A DNA stretch of 64,000 nucleotides from Monocercomonoides exilis (taxonomy: Eukaryota; Preaxostyla; Oxymonadida; Polymastigidae): contig LSRY02000012.1 of NCBI GenBank assembly GCA_001643675.2, forward strand, positions 1,118,501-1,182,500, read 5' to 3'. The notes under the pieces were generated by a model. That model was not told the DNA's origin. It saw only the letters and a list, made by a program, of their open reading frames with translations, and ran no database searches. A program made the translations under genes and the position numbers. How positions within the stretch are numbered: the stretch's first letter is position 1; each line of letters opens with the position of its first letter. Of this stretch, positions 1 to 9,615 are shown one piece after another.

Positions 1-2
1 CA

Positions 3-3000
3 ACTCCTATCCAGGCTACGTATGTTCCTTCTTCTATTTCATCGTCTTCTTCTTCTTCTTCATCAAGCAATTCACACGCCAACCTCCCTCCTTCCACGCC
101 CGCTTCCTTTGTGAACCCGTTTCCCAACAAAAGAGCGCATTCAGCGCCTCGCAAGGCCAGCTTGCCGCCAGTTCCCTTGCACTCCGACGACAGCCTCAGC
201 AAATACAACAAGCACTACGCAGGCGCTTCATTGCCACACAAGAACACCACACCTGCCCGTGTCGGGTTTGTGATGCCTCCCTCAGATGCACTCAGAAGGT
301 CTCTGTCGACTGAGCATCTGGAGCGGCAGATACTCGGCGGTGTGGGCGAAGACGGTTCGCTCTCCTTAGCTGAGGGCACAGTGGCGCCTGTGAGTGGCAT
401 CGGAGCAGCGAGCATTGGATTGGGGATGGGGGGAAGGTCGAGTGTGTTTGTGTCTGGGGGAAGTGTGGTGAACAGGGCATTTATTGCATCACAACTGAGC
501 AGAGATTCTGCACTGAGAGGGAGTGGGAACGGGAGTGGGTGGGTGTCTGTGGGGGAAGAAGGAGCGACAATCAGCGGGACGCCGAATGTATCGCATGTGG
601 AGAGCGATATTCTGCCTTCGTTCACTCCACTGCCTCCGCCGGTTAGTGGAGACCCATTTAGACTGGATGGAGAAGAAGAAGAAGAAGGGAGAGGAGGAAG
701 AGAAGAAGGAGAAGAAGGAGAAGAGAAGAGGATGAATGATTCAGAGGCTCGTCGGTTGCATCAAGCAGAGGAAGAGCAATTTGGAGCTGATCTGAATGAG
801 ATGAGGAGAAATGAAGGCACAACAACACAGCCAGCACCATCAAGTGCTCGAATTACTTCACATTCAACAGATTCAGATGTGGCCACGCCTCGCTATAGCT
901 CTTCAGGCAGACAGACACCCCGCTCGTTTTCTCCTTCGGCGAAGTTGTCAACTGCTCATTCACTCAACACAGCACAGGCACTCCACACTCCACGTTCTTC
1001 TTCTCTTTCTCTTTCTCCTTCCTCTCCTCCTCCTCCTTCTTCTTCACTTCCTGCACAAGATTCTGCTCGCTTGTCTTCGTCTTCTCGCTCACCTTCTCCT
1101 TCTTCTCGATATGCCTCGCCTTCACCACGATCTTCAATCACAGCTTCTTCTTCTTCTTCTCAACACAGCGAAATGGCTCAATCAGCACAGCCACACTCAA
1201 AAAGAGCCTCATCGCCAAGCGAAGAGCGAATCGGGATTGGCAGAAAAGGCCTTGCTTCGCCTAGAACGAATGCGTATTCATCAAATTCAGGTGCAGTTAC
1301 ACCCAGACAGAAAGTGATAAGAAGAAAACCACAACCACAATCACCTTCATCTCCACGCTCGAGATCTCTTTCACCTGGTTCGAGTCAGTTGCCTTCATCA
1401 TCATCATCATCTTCTTCTTCTGCTTCTTCTTCTGCTTCTTCTTCTGCTTCTTCTTCTGCTTCTACTCCTAACTCAGCAAAGCCTTCTTCTCCACAGCTCT
1501 TTTCGTATCGCCCGTATCAGTCATCGAAGATATATCGAGCGAAAAATCCCTCGTTGGCACACGAAGAGGCACCCACAACGCAGAAAAAGGAGCTTTTTGC
1601 AAAGAAAAACAACAAATTGAAATCCGAACAGGCAACACCAAAGACACAGAAAAGCAGTAGAAATGAAGAGAATCTTCTGAAATCTTCTTCTTCTTCTTCT
1701 TCTTCAATTTCTTCTTCTTCTTCTTCTGCTTCAACAACCCAACCACCATCAACCCCACTCACAGGGCGTAGCAAAGATTCCTTTGTGCATCCACCAACAG
1801 CTCTGTTCAAAAGAGTTGTCTCAACACCCCCCACTTTTGACTCAATGAAGGATTCTTTGCCGGCTCAGTCACATCCTTCGCCTCGCACTACACCTCGTAT
1901 GTCTACACGCAATGATGGAATTTCTTCTTCTTCTTCTTCTTCGAACACTTCAAAGCGATCATCGTCTCCTTCTCGCTCCGTTTCTCCCTCTCGTTCTCCT
2001 TCTCCTTCTTCTTCTCTTTCTCCTTCTCCTTCTCCTTCCTATTCAGCCGCTACAGCCACTCCATCATCATCATCATCATCTTCTTCTTCTGCTCGCAATT
2101 CCTCACCCGGAAAGCTCAAATCTTCCAAGGGGCGCGCTCAAACGCCTCCTCAACGCTTTTCTCTGCGTCCTGCCTCGACACCTGCACAGCCCCTGGTGCT
2201 TCCTTCTCAGAGAACAGGAGCTGCAATGAATGAGAAGCAAAAGAAGCAGCAGAAACTGAGTCAGAACGATAAGCAGACTAATAAACAGAGCCAGAAACAG
2301 AGCCAGATGCAACTTCAGAGGGAAACACAAGCACAATTGAAGAGAATAAGACCTTCTCTGCTGCATCCTTCTCTTGTTGCCTATCAACAGAGCCACGTTC
2401 CTCTGCCTGTCGTCACCAGCATCGAAAACACAGACTTCATCGACTGCCTCCTCTCTCATTTGTCTTCTTCTCTGAAAAACCCTTCTGCATTCGCGTCCCC
2501 TCCCTCTGTGTGTATTGCTTCTCCCTTGACGTTTTCTATGTTTTATTCGACAATTCCACAAGATGCTGTGTTAAGCTCTTTGGGGGAATCAGGTTTCTCA
2601 TCGCCTTCTTCACTTTCATCATCATCATCTTCTTCTTCTCCTTATTCTTCTATTCCCATCAGTTATGCCTCGGCTGATCAACCTCTTCCATCTCCTTCTC
2701 GCTTACACTCGTGGGTGGACTACAGCAACAAGTACGGAATGGGCTACCAGTTTGTGACAGGCACTATTGGCACGCTGTTCAATGACAATACGTCGCTTGT
2801 GGCTGATCCGTATCAGAGGTGCAGAGGAAGATACAATGAGACATTCAAAGAGAAAGAGAGAGAAAGAGAGCGAGCTTCGGGAAGAAGGAAAGAAGGAGGA
2901 AACGAAGACAAGCTTTACTTTGAGTATTTCCTGAAGAAAGAGAAAGTGCAAAGGGAGCAGACGCCGCCGCTTGTGAAGAAACCTTCTTTTCCTTCAGCTT

Positions 3001-4073
3001 TTGCAGAGGTGTCTTCACACACGACAGAATGTGTGCTTCCGGAGCTGTCAAAGAAAGTGCATATATTTGAGAGCATCCAGGACTATATCACAGGAGGAGA
3101 GAATCCGCTGAGGGGAAGAGAGGAGAGGAGAAAGGGGAAAGAAGAAGAAGAAGAAGAAGATGATGATGATGAGGAGGAGGAGGAAGACGAAGAAGATGAG
3201 GAAGATAACGAAGATTTCGATGATGAAACAAACGAAGGTGATGACAGTGAACGAAGAAGAGGCAGAAGAGGAGGAAGCGCACACAGAAGAAGCAGCAGCA
3301 GCCGGTGTCTTGAGCCGAAGAACCAGCGGAACTCAGCCTTCCCTCTGCTGCATGTGGTGAAGTGGACACGCTCCGCACACGGCATCCTCTTCTTCCACAG
3401 CAACGGCTCTCTCCAGGCAAACTTCACAGACCACACTAAGATTGTCATATCACTCCCGATCCCTCATCCATATGTGTTCAATACTACTTCTGCATCAACC
3501 TCTTCCTCTCCATCTATGGCTCCTCCGCCTTTCCTTTCGTCTTCTGTTCCTCAGATGAGCTTGTTCGATCCGTTCCCAACACTCACTTTCTCTCCTTCTT
3601 ATTCGCCTTCTTCTTCTTCTTCTTCTTCTTCTTCTTCTTCTTCTTCTTCTTCTTCTTCTTCTCCTTCTTCTTCTTCTTCCTCTCTTCTTTCTCACATCCC
3701 ACCGATTCCATCTAAGCCACTCCCAGCTGTCTGCACATTCATCAACAAAGAGCAGAAGGAGACGACGCTGTTCATAGGGGAGATGCTGCAGACACAGCCA
3801 GCCGGGTTCAGAAAGCGGATTTCGTATCTTGTTTCGCTGCTGGAAAAGATGAGGTCGAAATATGGCTCTTCTTCGCTTTCTTCCTCTTCAGCTGAGCAGA
3901 CAGAAACCACACAGCATCAGGAATATGCAGAGCCCAAGCAGAATGCTGCACGACATGACAGGAGAGAGAATGATAATATCAGTCAGGGATATGGATCACG
4001 CAATTCAGAAAGGATAACCTCTCCGCAACCACAGCCTCGCATGGAAAAAAGGAGAGGACTAATAAAAACTTGA
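3..4073 (+). CDS. PLK: Polo-like kinase, C-terminal part with two polo boxes (5' end off window)
   Basis: The frame is open from base 3, so the start and the expected Ser/Thr kinase domain lie upstream; the first possible in-window start (GTG at 111) is not real. The first 2.7 kb encode a Ser/Pro/Arg-rich linker with long Ser runs. Polo box 1 begins near 2710 (WVDYSNKYGMGYQF, then GTLFNDNTSL) and ends with the helix ELSKKVHIFESIQDYI near 3040-3090. A Glu/Asp linker (3120-3330) follows. Polo box 2 begins near 3350 (VKWTRSAHGILFFHSNGS, then NFTDHTKIVI) and ends with FRKRISYLVSLLEKM near 3805-3860. These match the WVDYS..YGLGYQ and SNGSVQINF..DHTKLI blocks of PLK1. Both boxes carry large insertions, a basic one in box 1 and a (TCT)n poly-Ser one in box 2. 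Polo boxes bind phosphorylated partners and target the kinase to spindle poles and kinetochores. AATAAA at 4061-4066 overlaps the last codons. Confidence 0.9.
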   Translation, partial: TPIQATYVPSSISSSSSSSSSSNSHANLPPSTPASFVNPFPNKRAHSAPRKASLPPVPLHSDDSLSKYNKHYAGASLPHKNTTPARVGFVMPPSDALRRSLSTEHLERQILGGVGEDGSLSLAEGTVAPVSGIGAASIGLGMGGRSSVFVSGGSVVNRAFIASQLSRDSALRGSGNGSGWVSVGEEGATISGTPNVSHVESDILPSFTPLPPPVSGDPFRLDGEEEEEGRGGREEGEEGEEKRMNDSEARRLHQAEEEQFGADLNEMRRNEGTTTQPAPSSARITSHSTDSDVATPRYSSSGRQTPRSFSPSAKLSTAHSLNTAQALHTPRSSSLSLSPSSPPPPSSSLPAQDSARLSSSSRSPSPSSRYASPSPRSSITASSSSSQHSEMAQSAQPHSKRASSPSEERIGIGRKGLASPRTNAYSSNSGAVTPRQKVIRRKPQPQSPSSPRSRSLSPGSSQLPSSSSSSSSSASSSASSSASSSASTPNSAKPSSPQLFSYRPYQSSKIYRAKNPSLAHEEAPTTQKKELFAKKNNKLKSEQATPKTQKSSRNEENLLKSSSSSSSSISSSSSSASTTQPPSTPLTGRSKDSFVHPPTALFKRVVSTPPTFDSMKDSLPAQSHPSPRTTPRMSTRNDGISSSSSSSNTSKRSSSPSRSVSPSRSPSPSSSLSPSPSPSYSAATATPSSSSSSSSSARNSSPGKLKSSKGRAQTPPQRFSLRPASTPAQPLVLPSQRTGAAMNEKQKKQQKLSQNDKQTNKQSQKQSQMQLQRETQAQLKRIRPSLLHPSLVAYQQSHVPLPVVTSIENTDFIDCLLSHLSSSLKNPSAFASPPSVCIASPLTFSMFYSTIPQDAVLSSLGESGFSSPSSLSSSSSSSSPYSSIPISYASADQPLPSPSRLHSWVDYSNKYGMGYQFVTGTIGTLFNDNTSLVADPYQRCRGRYNETFKEKERERERASGRRKEGGNEDKLYFEYFLKKEKVQREQTPPLVKKPSFPSAFAEVSSHTTECVLPELSKKVHIFESIQDYITGGENPLRGREERRKGKEEEEEEDDDDEEEEEDEEDEEDNEDFDDETNEGDDSERRRGRRGGSAHRRSSSSRCLEPKNQRNSAFPLLHVVKWTRSAHGILFFHSNGSLQANFTDHTKIVISLPIPHPYVFNTTSASTSSSPSMAPPPFLSSSVPQMSLFDPFPTLTFSPSYSPSSSSSSSSSSSSSSSSSSPSSSSSSLLSHIPPIPSKPLPAVCTFINKEQKETTLFIGEMLQTQPAGFRKRISYLVSLLEKMRSKYGSSSLSSSSAEQTETTQHQEYAEPKQNAARHDRRENDNISQGYGSRNSERITSPQPQPRMEKRRGLIKT
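3597..3686 (+). repeat. (TCT)n microsatellite inside polo box 2
   Basis: A nearly pure TCT trinucleotide run encodes more than 20 serines between the beta-strand part and the terminal helix of polo box 2. Similar shorter runs occur at about 1400-1460, 1685-1730, 1920-1940 and 8160-8230. Such tracts are expected to vary in length between strains. Confidence 0.9.
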
Positions 4074-4406
4074 AGTTGAAAGAAATGATAATTCCAAAAA
4101 AAAAAAAAAAATATGCATCAAAAATTGTACGATTTCTTTTTCATTTAAATTGTTATTTTCTTTTTATCATTTTGACTTTGTTTATGTGATCCAAAAATTT
4201 TGAAATTTGCAATTGAAAAAGGAATGGTTTTGATCTTCGTTCAAACTTTTTCTGGTGCCTTTTAATTGAATTATTGTTTGATTTCATTTATGAATGTAAT
4301 AATTAATTACTTATCTATTTCTTACACGAATCCATTTCATTTTTGAATCATGAAACTCCTTCAAATAATTTTAGGTAATTAAATAATTTGAAATCTTAAA
4401 AGCTTA
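4074..4406. other. Intergenic spacer, PLK to CM1 gene
   Basis: AT-rich spacer with an A-run near 4097-4111. Both neighbours are on the plus strand, so it should hold the PLK 3' end and the CM1-gene promoter. No RNA gene or conserved motif is visible. Confidence 0.6.
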
Positions 4407-7400
4407 ATGGCAACAATTGCAACTTTTGAAGAAATACCAGAAGAAGAAAAGGTACAAGCAGATCCATCTGTTCGAGAATTATATCGTGAACTCGAACTCC
4501 TAAAGAAAGAAAATTTTGACTTAAAATTAAGATTGTTTTACATGGGAGAAGGTCGTGAAATAGATCAAGATGATGCTCTTGCGGAATTGGAAGATAGAGC
4601 CAGAGAAAAAGAAATTTTGTTGATGTCAGAAAAGGAGAAGCGTGAAAAAGCAGAAATGGATTTAGTGAATTTAAAAAAAGAAATGGAGAAACTGAAAGAA
4701 GATGTGAATGCAATGAAATCCAGTGACAAAGGGCTTGAAACGATTCCAGAGGGAAATTCTGTCATTATCGGAGAAGATTACGAACGTATTGCAGAATTGG
4801 AGAAGGAGATACAAAGACTCCAAAATGAAAATAAACTTTTAAGAGAAGAGATTGAAGAACTAAGAAAAAGCAAAGATTTACCAATGGACATGGAGCCAAC
4901 GTTTCTTGATTATGAAGATGAAGAAGAAAAAAAGGCAAAGGAAAAGGAATTTCAAGAAAAAGCTGAACAGTGTGAACAGTTATCTGCAGAAAAAGCATCT
5001 TTAGAGAGTCAGCTAAAAGATTTAAATTTAAAGCTTGAGCAACAATTGCAGAAATGCGAAAAGCTTGAACAAGAAAAGGTGCTTGAGCAAAAGCTAAGAG
5101 ATGAAATTGATCAGCAGCTCAATGAATTATCAAAGGAAAAAGAAAAACTTGAAGAACAATTGCAACTTCTGAAAGAAGCCCAAGAATCTCAAAGAGAACA
5201 ATCATCTGCAAACGAATTAAAAAGCGAAAATACCTCTATCAACGAAAATGACTTTGACGAAAACCGCGAGATGGAAGATAACGAGTCGAAAAAGAAAATG
5301 ATAGAAATGGAAAAAGAAAATGAAGAACTGAAAAGGCAAATAGAGGATATGCAAACACAATTTGAAAATTCATTGAAAGAAGCAATGACAAAACTGGACG
5401 AAGCGCAGAGCAAGCAGTTGGAAGCAGAAAAGCAGCAACAAATATTGGAAGATGATCTGTCCGAAGAAAGGAAAAAGAGAAAGAATGAAAAACAGCAAAG
5501 CAAAGAACAGTTGGAGGATGAGCAGAAGAGGCTCCAAGATTTGAAAGCTGAAAACAAAAAGTTAAATGATAAGCTTCGTGCTGTCGAAGCTGAACTTGAG
5601 GAGGAATTGAAGGAAAAAACTCGCTTCTCAACAACAGAAAAAGAAGTGACAAGACAAAAAGCAAAAGAAAAAGAGCTTGAAAGGGCTTTGGAAGAATCAG
5701 AGCTGAAGCGAAGAGAAATCGAACGTATTTTGATGAAAGAAAGAGAGGATCTGAGAAAAGCGGAAGAAACACACAAAGAGGATATGGATGAGCTGGAGAG
5801 AAAGATCAAAGCCCTGAAAGAAGAATTAGAAGAGGAAAAAATGAATAGCGAATCAAAAGATAGAGAACAAGACAACACGAAAAAGAGATGGAAGGACAAA
5901 GAAGCCGCGCTTGTGAAGGAGCGAGACGAGCTGAAAAAGCAGCAGAGAGAAGTGAATGCATCGCTACGCGAAGCTCAGCGCAAAATCGAAGAATTGGAAG
6001 AAGAAAGGGAAGAAGAAGAAAAAGAAAAGCAGATTCTTGAGAATAACCTGAAAGAGTTGAGAGAGATACAAGAAAAGCAGCAGATGGAGCTGTTGGAAAA
6101 GGGAAACACGGAAAAACTGAAGAAAAACATCGAAAAGCTCAGAAACCAGATCGAAGAAGAGGAAGAGAAACGGCGAAAAGCAGAAAAGGACATTGAAATC
6201 AAAGCAAAAGCACTGGAAGAAGAGGCAAAGAAAAACAAAAAGCTTGCTGAGTTGAACGAAGCGCTTGAAGACGACCTGAAAGAAGAGGTGCTTCGAAGAA
6301 AGACAGCCGAGAAAGAGGCAGAGCAGCATTCCATCGACAATGAGAATAGCAAAGAGGAAAAGAAAGCACTGGAACGTGAAAAGCAGTTGCTTGCAGAAGA
6401 ACTAGAAAAAGTCAAAAAACAAATAAAGATTGAAGAAATGAAGCAAAAAGAACAGATGGACATGATTAAAGATCTGAAAAATGTGATGAAGGAAAAAGAG
6501 AAGGAAATAGCTGAGCTTAAATCAGAGCTTGAAAGGGTTAAATTGGAAAGCGAACAACCTTCCAAAAACATTACAGCCATCTTTGAAGAGAACAACAAAC
6601 TGAGGGAAACCATTCAAGAAATGAAGGAGACTATTCAGAAGAATGAAAAGCAACTGGAGATTGATAATGAATTGTTGGCAGCAAATGCGAGTGATGCTGA
6701 ACATTTGAAGGAAGTTGAGAGAGAGCTGAATGAGTTCAAAGAGCTTGTGGCAAAATTGAAGGAAGAAAAAGAAAGTCTTGAGAATACAATGAAAAGGAAA
6801 GAAGAACAAATAAGCGGCGAGCTTAAGAAGCGAAACGAGGAGCTGTCGAAAGAGCTTGCAAATGCAGAAAAGCAGCTGGAAGAAATGAACGAACGCTTCA
6901 GCAAGTCAAATGCAGAAAAGGAATTATTGAAAGAGGAAACATCGAGGCTGATGAAGTCGATGGATGAAGTGGAAGAGGAGAATAGAAAATTAGAAATTGA
7001 AAATGAAACAGAGAGAAAGAAGCTCAAAGATGTGGAATATGACTTGAAAGCGAGTAACGAACAGCTACAGCAAATACAGCAAGACCTTCAATCCAACACG
7101 AAAAAGTCAGAGATGAAAGATAAGCTGCAGACTGAAATTATTGAGGAAGAGAGGAAACGAAGAGAGAAAGCTGAGCGAGAAAACGAAAAGCTGAAGAAAG
7201 AGCAAGGAAGGATGAAGGAAGAAGTGGAGAGAGCCCAGCGGGAGCTGCGAATTGCTGAAAGCCGAAGAGAAAGAGAGGCTTCCAGTGAAAATGAAGACGA
7301 AGAAAAGAAAGAGCTGATGAGACGGGAGATGCTGTTGACAAGTGAGGTGAATGAAAAAGCACAGCAGCTCGGCAAATTGAAGGAAGAGAAGGACAAAGCA

Positions 7401-9368
7401 GTGGAAGAGAAAGAAGAACTGGCTGATAAAATCGATGCACTGCAAAAGGAACTCACACAACTTAGACTGACGTTGAACGAAGAACAACAATGGCGTATGG
7501 AAAAGGAGGAAGAAGGCGAAAGAGCAAAAGAGGAAAATGAGCAGAGTCTGAACGAATTGCAGAAAGAGATTGAGAAAGAAAAGGAAAAACTGAAAGAAAA
7601 AGAAAAGCATCTTATGGCTGAATTGGCAGAAGAGAAAAAGAGAAGAGAGGAAGCAGAAGAAAAGCTGAGAATGATTGAAAAGCAGATCAAAGAGAAAAAA
7701 GAAGAGAACGACGTAATGTCGACTCCTTCGCGCTCATTGGCATTGTCTCGAATGGACAAGGAAAAGACTCCTGAAACTCCATCTTTTTCATTAAACAGCA
7801 CGGCAAAATCAGCAGATAATACCCCAATGACACAAAAGCGCAACAAGAGCAAAGCAAAACAAAGTTCAGAAGGAAAAGAAAATGCAAAATCTGATAAAAA
7901 GAGTCAGAAGGAAAGTGCAAAGCCGAAAGATAAACTCGAAGACACCGTGAAACAGTCAGATAAAAAAGGAAAAGCAAAGTCCCCCTCAAAAACAAGGGAA
8001 GAGAATAAGTCACATCGCTCCAAAGATGAAAAGAGCAAAAAATCTCCTTCAAAAGATCATAGAAAGCATCAATCTTCCACTCGACACCATCGACGTTCGA
8101 CATCAACATCGGCATCATCTTCATCATCTCCTTCACCGCTTCGCTATGATTCTTCAGTTGACTCGTCTACATCTTCATCATCGTCTTCCTCCTCCTCGTC
8201 TTCATCGTCAACATCATCTTCTTCTTCCTCAGACACATCTTCATCTAATCGTCACAGAAGGCACCGCAACAAGCACAGAAGTTCGCACCGCTCCAAACAC
8301 CCCCGCAACACACATCACTCTTCGAAGCACCATTCCTCACTTCGTAAGCAGCAAAGCATTCCTGAAGCACAAACTGCTCCGCTTCCCACTGCTTCCAATT
8401 CACTTCAATTTCCTGCCTCGTCTTCGTCTTACACGCAGCCTCTGATGCAAAGCTCCTATCTTTCAGGACAGTCAGCCACTGGTGCTGCTGCTTCTGCTGC
8501 TCAGCCACTGCAAATATCAGTTCCTCATCTCTCAGCCTCCGTTGGGCCATCATTTATGCCTGCTGCACCAGCCGCTGCTTCTGCTTCTTCATCTGCTCCT
8601 TCAGCATCGGCTCATCCACTTTCACCGACTGATCCATACGCCTCGTTGTTTGATGACTTAAAGAGAAGAAATCAACTTTTGATAAGTTCAACGCTTGGCC
8701 CACAGGCAGCTGTTCATGAAAGTGTTGCGCCTTCTTATGGACAAATACCAGCATCAACAGATATGTCGCGCATGACAGTTCCTCCTGTCTCTCCTTCAGC
8801 TGTTTCTGCTGTTCCTTTGTCTCCTTCTTCAATGGCAGGAGGCTCCATGCCAACCTCACAGCAGCTCATCAAGAAGCTGCACAAAATGAAAGGGCAATTG
8901 GATCGGCAGCAAGATGAGACGGAAAGATGGAAGCGAAAATCAGAGATGCTTGAGATGAGGGTGCTTGAGGATGTGGCGAAGCGAGGAATGAGGGAAGACG
9001 ATTCAGAAAAGCAAAGAGATAGAGCTGCCCAGTTCAAAGGAAAAGACACCCTGAATGCATCAACGCTGCCTTCGATGCACTCTTCGATGAGACAGCCTGC
9101 ATCAAACTTGTCCTCCTATGATCGCCATCAACAGCAGCTGTCAGGCACACGCTCTTCTGCAGCACCCCAATCTGCATTGCTGTCATCTTCAACATCTTCT
9201 TCATCAACACAAGCAGGAAAGTCTTCTTCAACACCTTTGGCTGTTAATCGTGCACCACTCCGACGAATGATCATACTCGACCAGCCAACACCCACACTTC
9301 ACCCCACTTATGTTGCTCACCACTCCACACCCCATCCTCGCGCTGCTCAATCAGCAGGGTCACAGTAG
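4407..9368 (+). CDS. CM1-domain coiled-coil protein, probable gamma-tubulin-complex recruiter at the spindle pole
   Basis: A 1653-residue intronless ORF starting ATGGCAACA. Residues about 23-45 (VRELYRELELLKKENFDLKL, followed by RLFYM) fit centrosomin motif 1, whose core is a leucine-rich stretch followed by KKENF-x-LKLRI. CM1 in Cnn, CDK5RAP2, Mto1 and Spc110 binds and activates gamma-tubulin complexes. From there to about residue 1090 the protein is almost continuous charged heptad coiled coil (Glu/Lys about half of residues). A Lys/Ser-rich basic region follows (about 1115-1190), then a Ser-run and His/Arg-rich segment (about 1225-1310), an Ala/Ser/Pro-rich stretch, and a short second coiled coil near residues 1487-1530. 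The order (N-terminal CM1, long rod, basic tail) is that of pericentriolar scaffold proteins. The coiled coil is generic; the CM1 call rests on the N-terminal 50 residues. It lies head-to-tail behind the Polo-like kinase. Confidence 0.75.
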   Translation: MATIATFEEIPEEEKVQADPSVRELYRELELLKKENFDLKLRLFYMGEGREIDQDDALAELEDRAREKEILLMSEKEKREKAEMDLVNLKKEMEKLKEDVNAMKSSDKGLETIPEGNSVIIGEDYERIAELEKEIQRLQNENKLLREEIEELRKSKDLPMDMEPTFLDYEDEEEKKAKEKEFQEKAEQCEQLSAEKASLESQLKDLNLKLEQQLQKCEKLEQEKVLEQKLRDEIDQQLNELSKEKEKLEEQLQLLKEAQESQREQSSANELKSENTSINENDFDENREMEDNESKKKMIEMEKENEELKRQIEDMQTQFENSLKEAMTKLDEAQSKQLEAEKQQQILEDDLSEERKKRKNEKQQSKEQLEDEQKRLQDLKAENKKLNDKLRAVEAELEEELKEKTRFSTTEKEVTRQKAKEKELERALEESELKRREIERILMKEREDLRKAEETHKEDMDELERKIKALKEELEEEKMNSESKDREQDNTKKRWKDKEAALVKERDELKKQQREVNASLREAQRKIEELEEEREEEEKEKQILENNLKELREIQEKQQMELLEKGNTEKLKKNIEKLRNQIEEEEEKRRKAEKDIEIKAKALEEEAKKNKKLAELNEALEDDLKEEVLRRKTAEKEAEQHSIDNENSKEEKKALEREKQLLAEELEKVKKQIKIEEMKQKEQMDMIKDLKNVMKEKEKEIAELKSELERVKLESEQPSKNITAIFEENNKLRETIQEMKETIQKNEKQLEIDNELLAANASDAEHLKEVERELNEFKELVAKLKEEKESLENTMKRKEEQISGELKKRNEELSKELANAEKQLEEMNERFSKSNAEKELLKEETSRLMKSMDEVEEENRKLEIENETERKKLKDVEYDLKASNEQLQQIQQDLQSNTKKSEMKDKLQTEIIEEERKRREKAERENEKLKKEQGRMKEEVERAQRELRIAESRREREASSENEDEEKKELMRREMLLTSEVNEKAQQLGKLKEEKDKAVEEKEELADKIDALQKELTQLRLTLNEEQQWRMEKEEEGERAKEENEQSLNELQKEIEKEKEKLKEKEKHLMAELAEEKKRREEAEEKLRMIEKQIKEKKEENDVMSTPSRSLALSRMDKEKTPETPSFSLNSTAKSADNTPMTQKRNKSKAKQSSEGKENAKSDKKSQKESAKPKDKLEDTVKQSDKKGKAKSPSKTREENKSHRSKDEKSKKSPSKDHRKHQSSTRHHRRSTSTSASSSSSPSPLRYDSSVDSSTSSSSSSSSSSSSSTSSSSSSDTSSSNRHRRHRNKHRSSHRSKHPRNTHHSSKHHSSLRKQQSIPEAQTAPLPTASNSLQFPASSSSYTQPLMQSSYLSGQSATGAAASAAQPLQISVPHLSASVGPSFMPAAPAAASASSSAPSASAHPLSPTDPYASLFDDLKRRNQLLISSTLGPQAAVHESVAPSYGQIPASTDMSRMTVPPVSPSAVSAVPLSPSSMAGGSMPTSQQLIKKLHKMKGQLDRQQDETERWKRKSEMLEMRVLEDVAKRGMREDDSEKQRDRAAQFKGKDTLNASTLPSMHSSMRQPASNLSSYDRHQQQLSGTRSSAAPQSALLSSSTSSSSTQAGKSSSTPLAVNRAPLRRMIILDQPTPTLHPTYVAHHSTPHPRAAQSAGSQ

Positions 9369-9615
9369 AATTACACACTTCAGCACTTTTTTTTTTTATT
9401 TTTTTTATATCTTTTTTCACTTCTCAGAATTTCTTTTCTTGTTGTAATCTTTTGTACTTTTCAATCAACTTTCAATTCGATATGTGATGCATTTTCTATT
9501 TTTGAAAAAAAAATGTTTTTGTAACAAATTAAAATGTGTTTTCTGTTTAACAAATTAAAAATTGAAATTTTTATTTGATTTAATTAAAAAAAAAAAATAA
9601 ACCAGATTTGAGAAG

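Noticed and set aside
658..1317. Overlapping Leu-rich and Arg-rich ORFs in the Polo-like kinase and CM1 genes on both strands.
   Set aside because: They are frame shadows of TCT/GAA-rich repeats (poly-Leu, poly-Arg, poly-Phe) with no independent coding signal.
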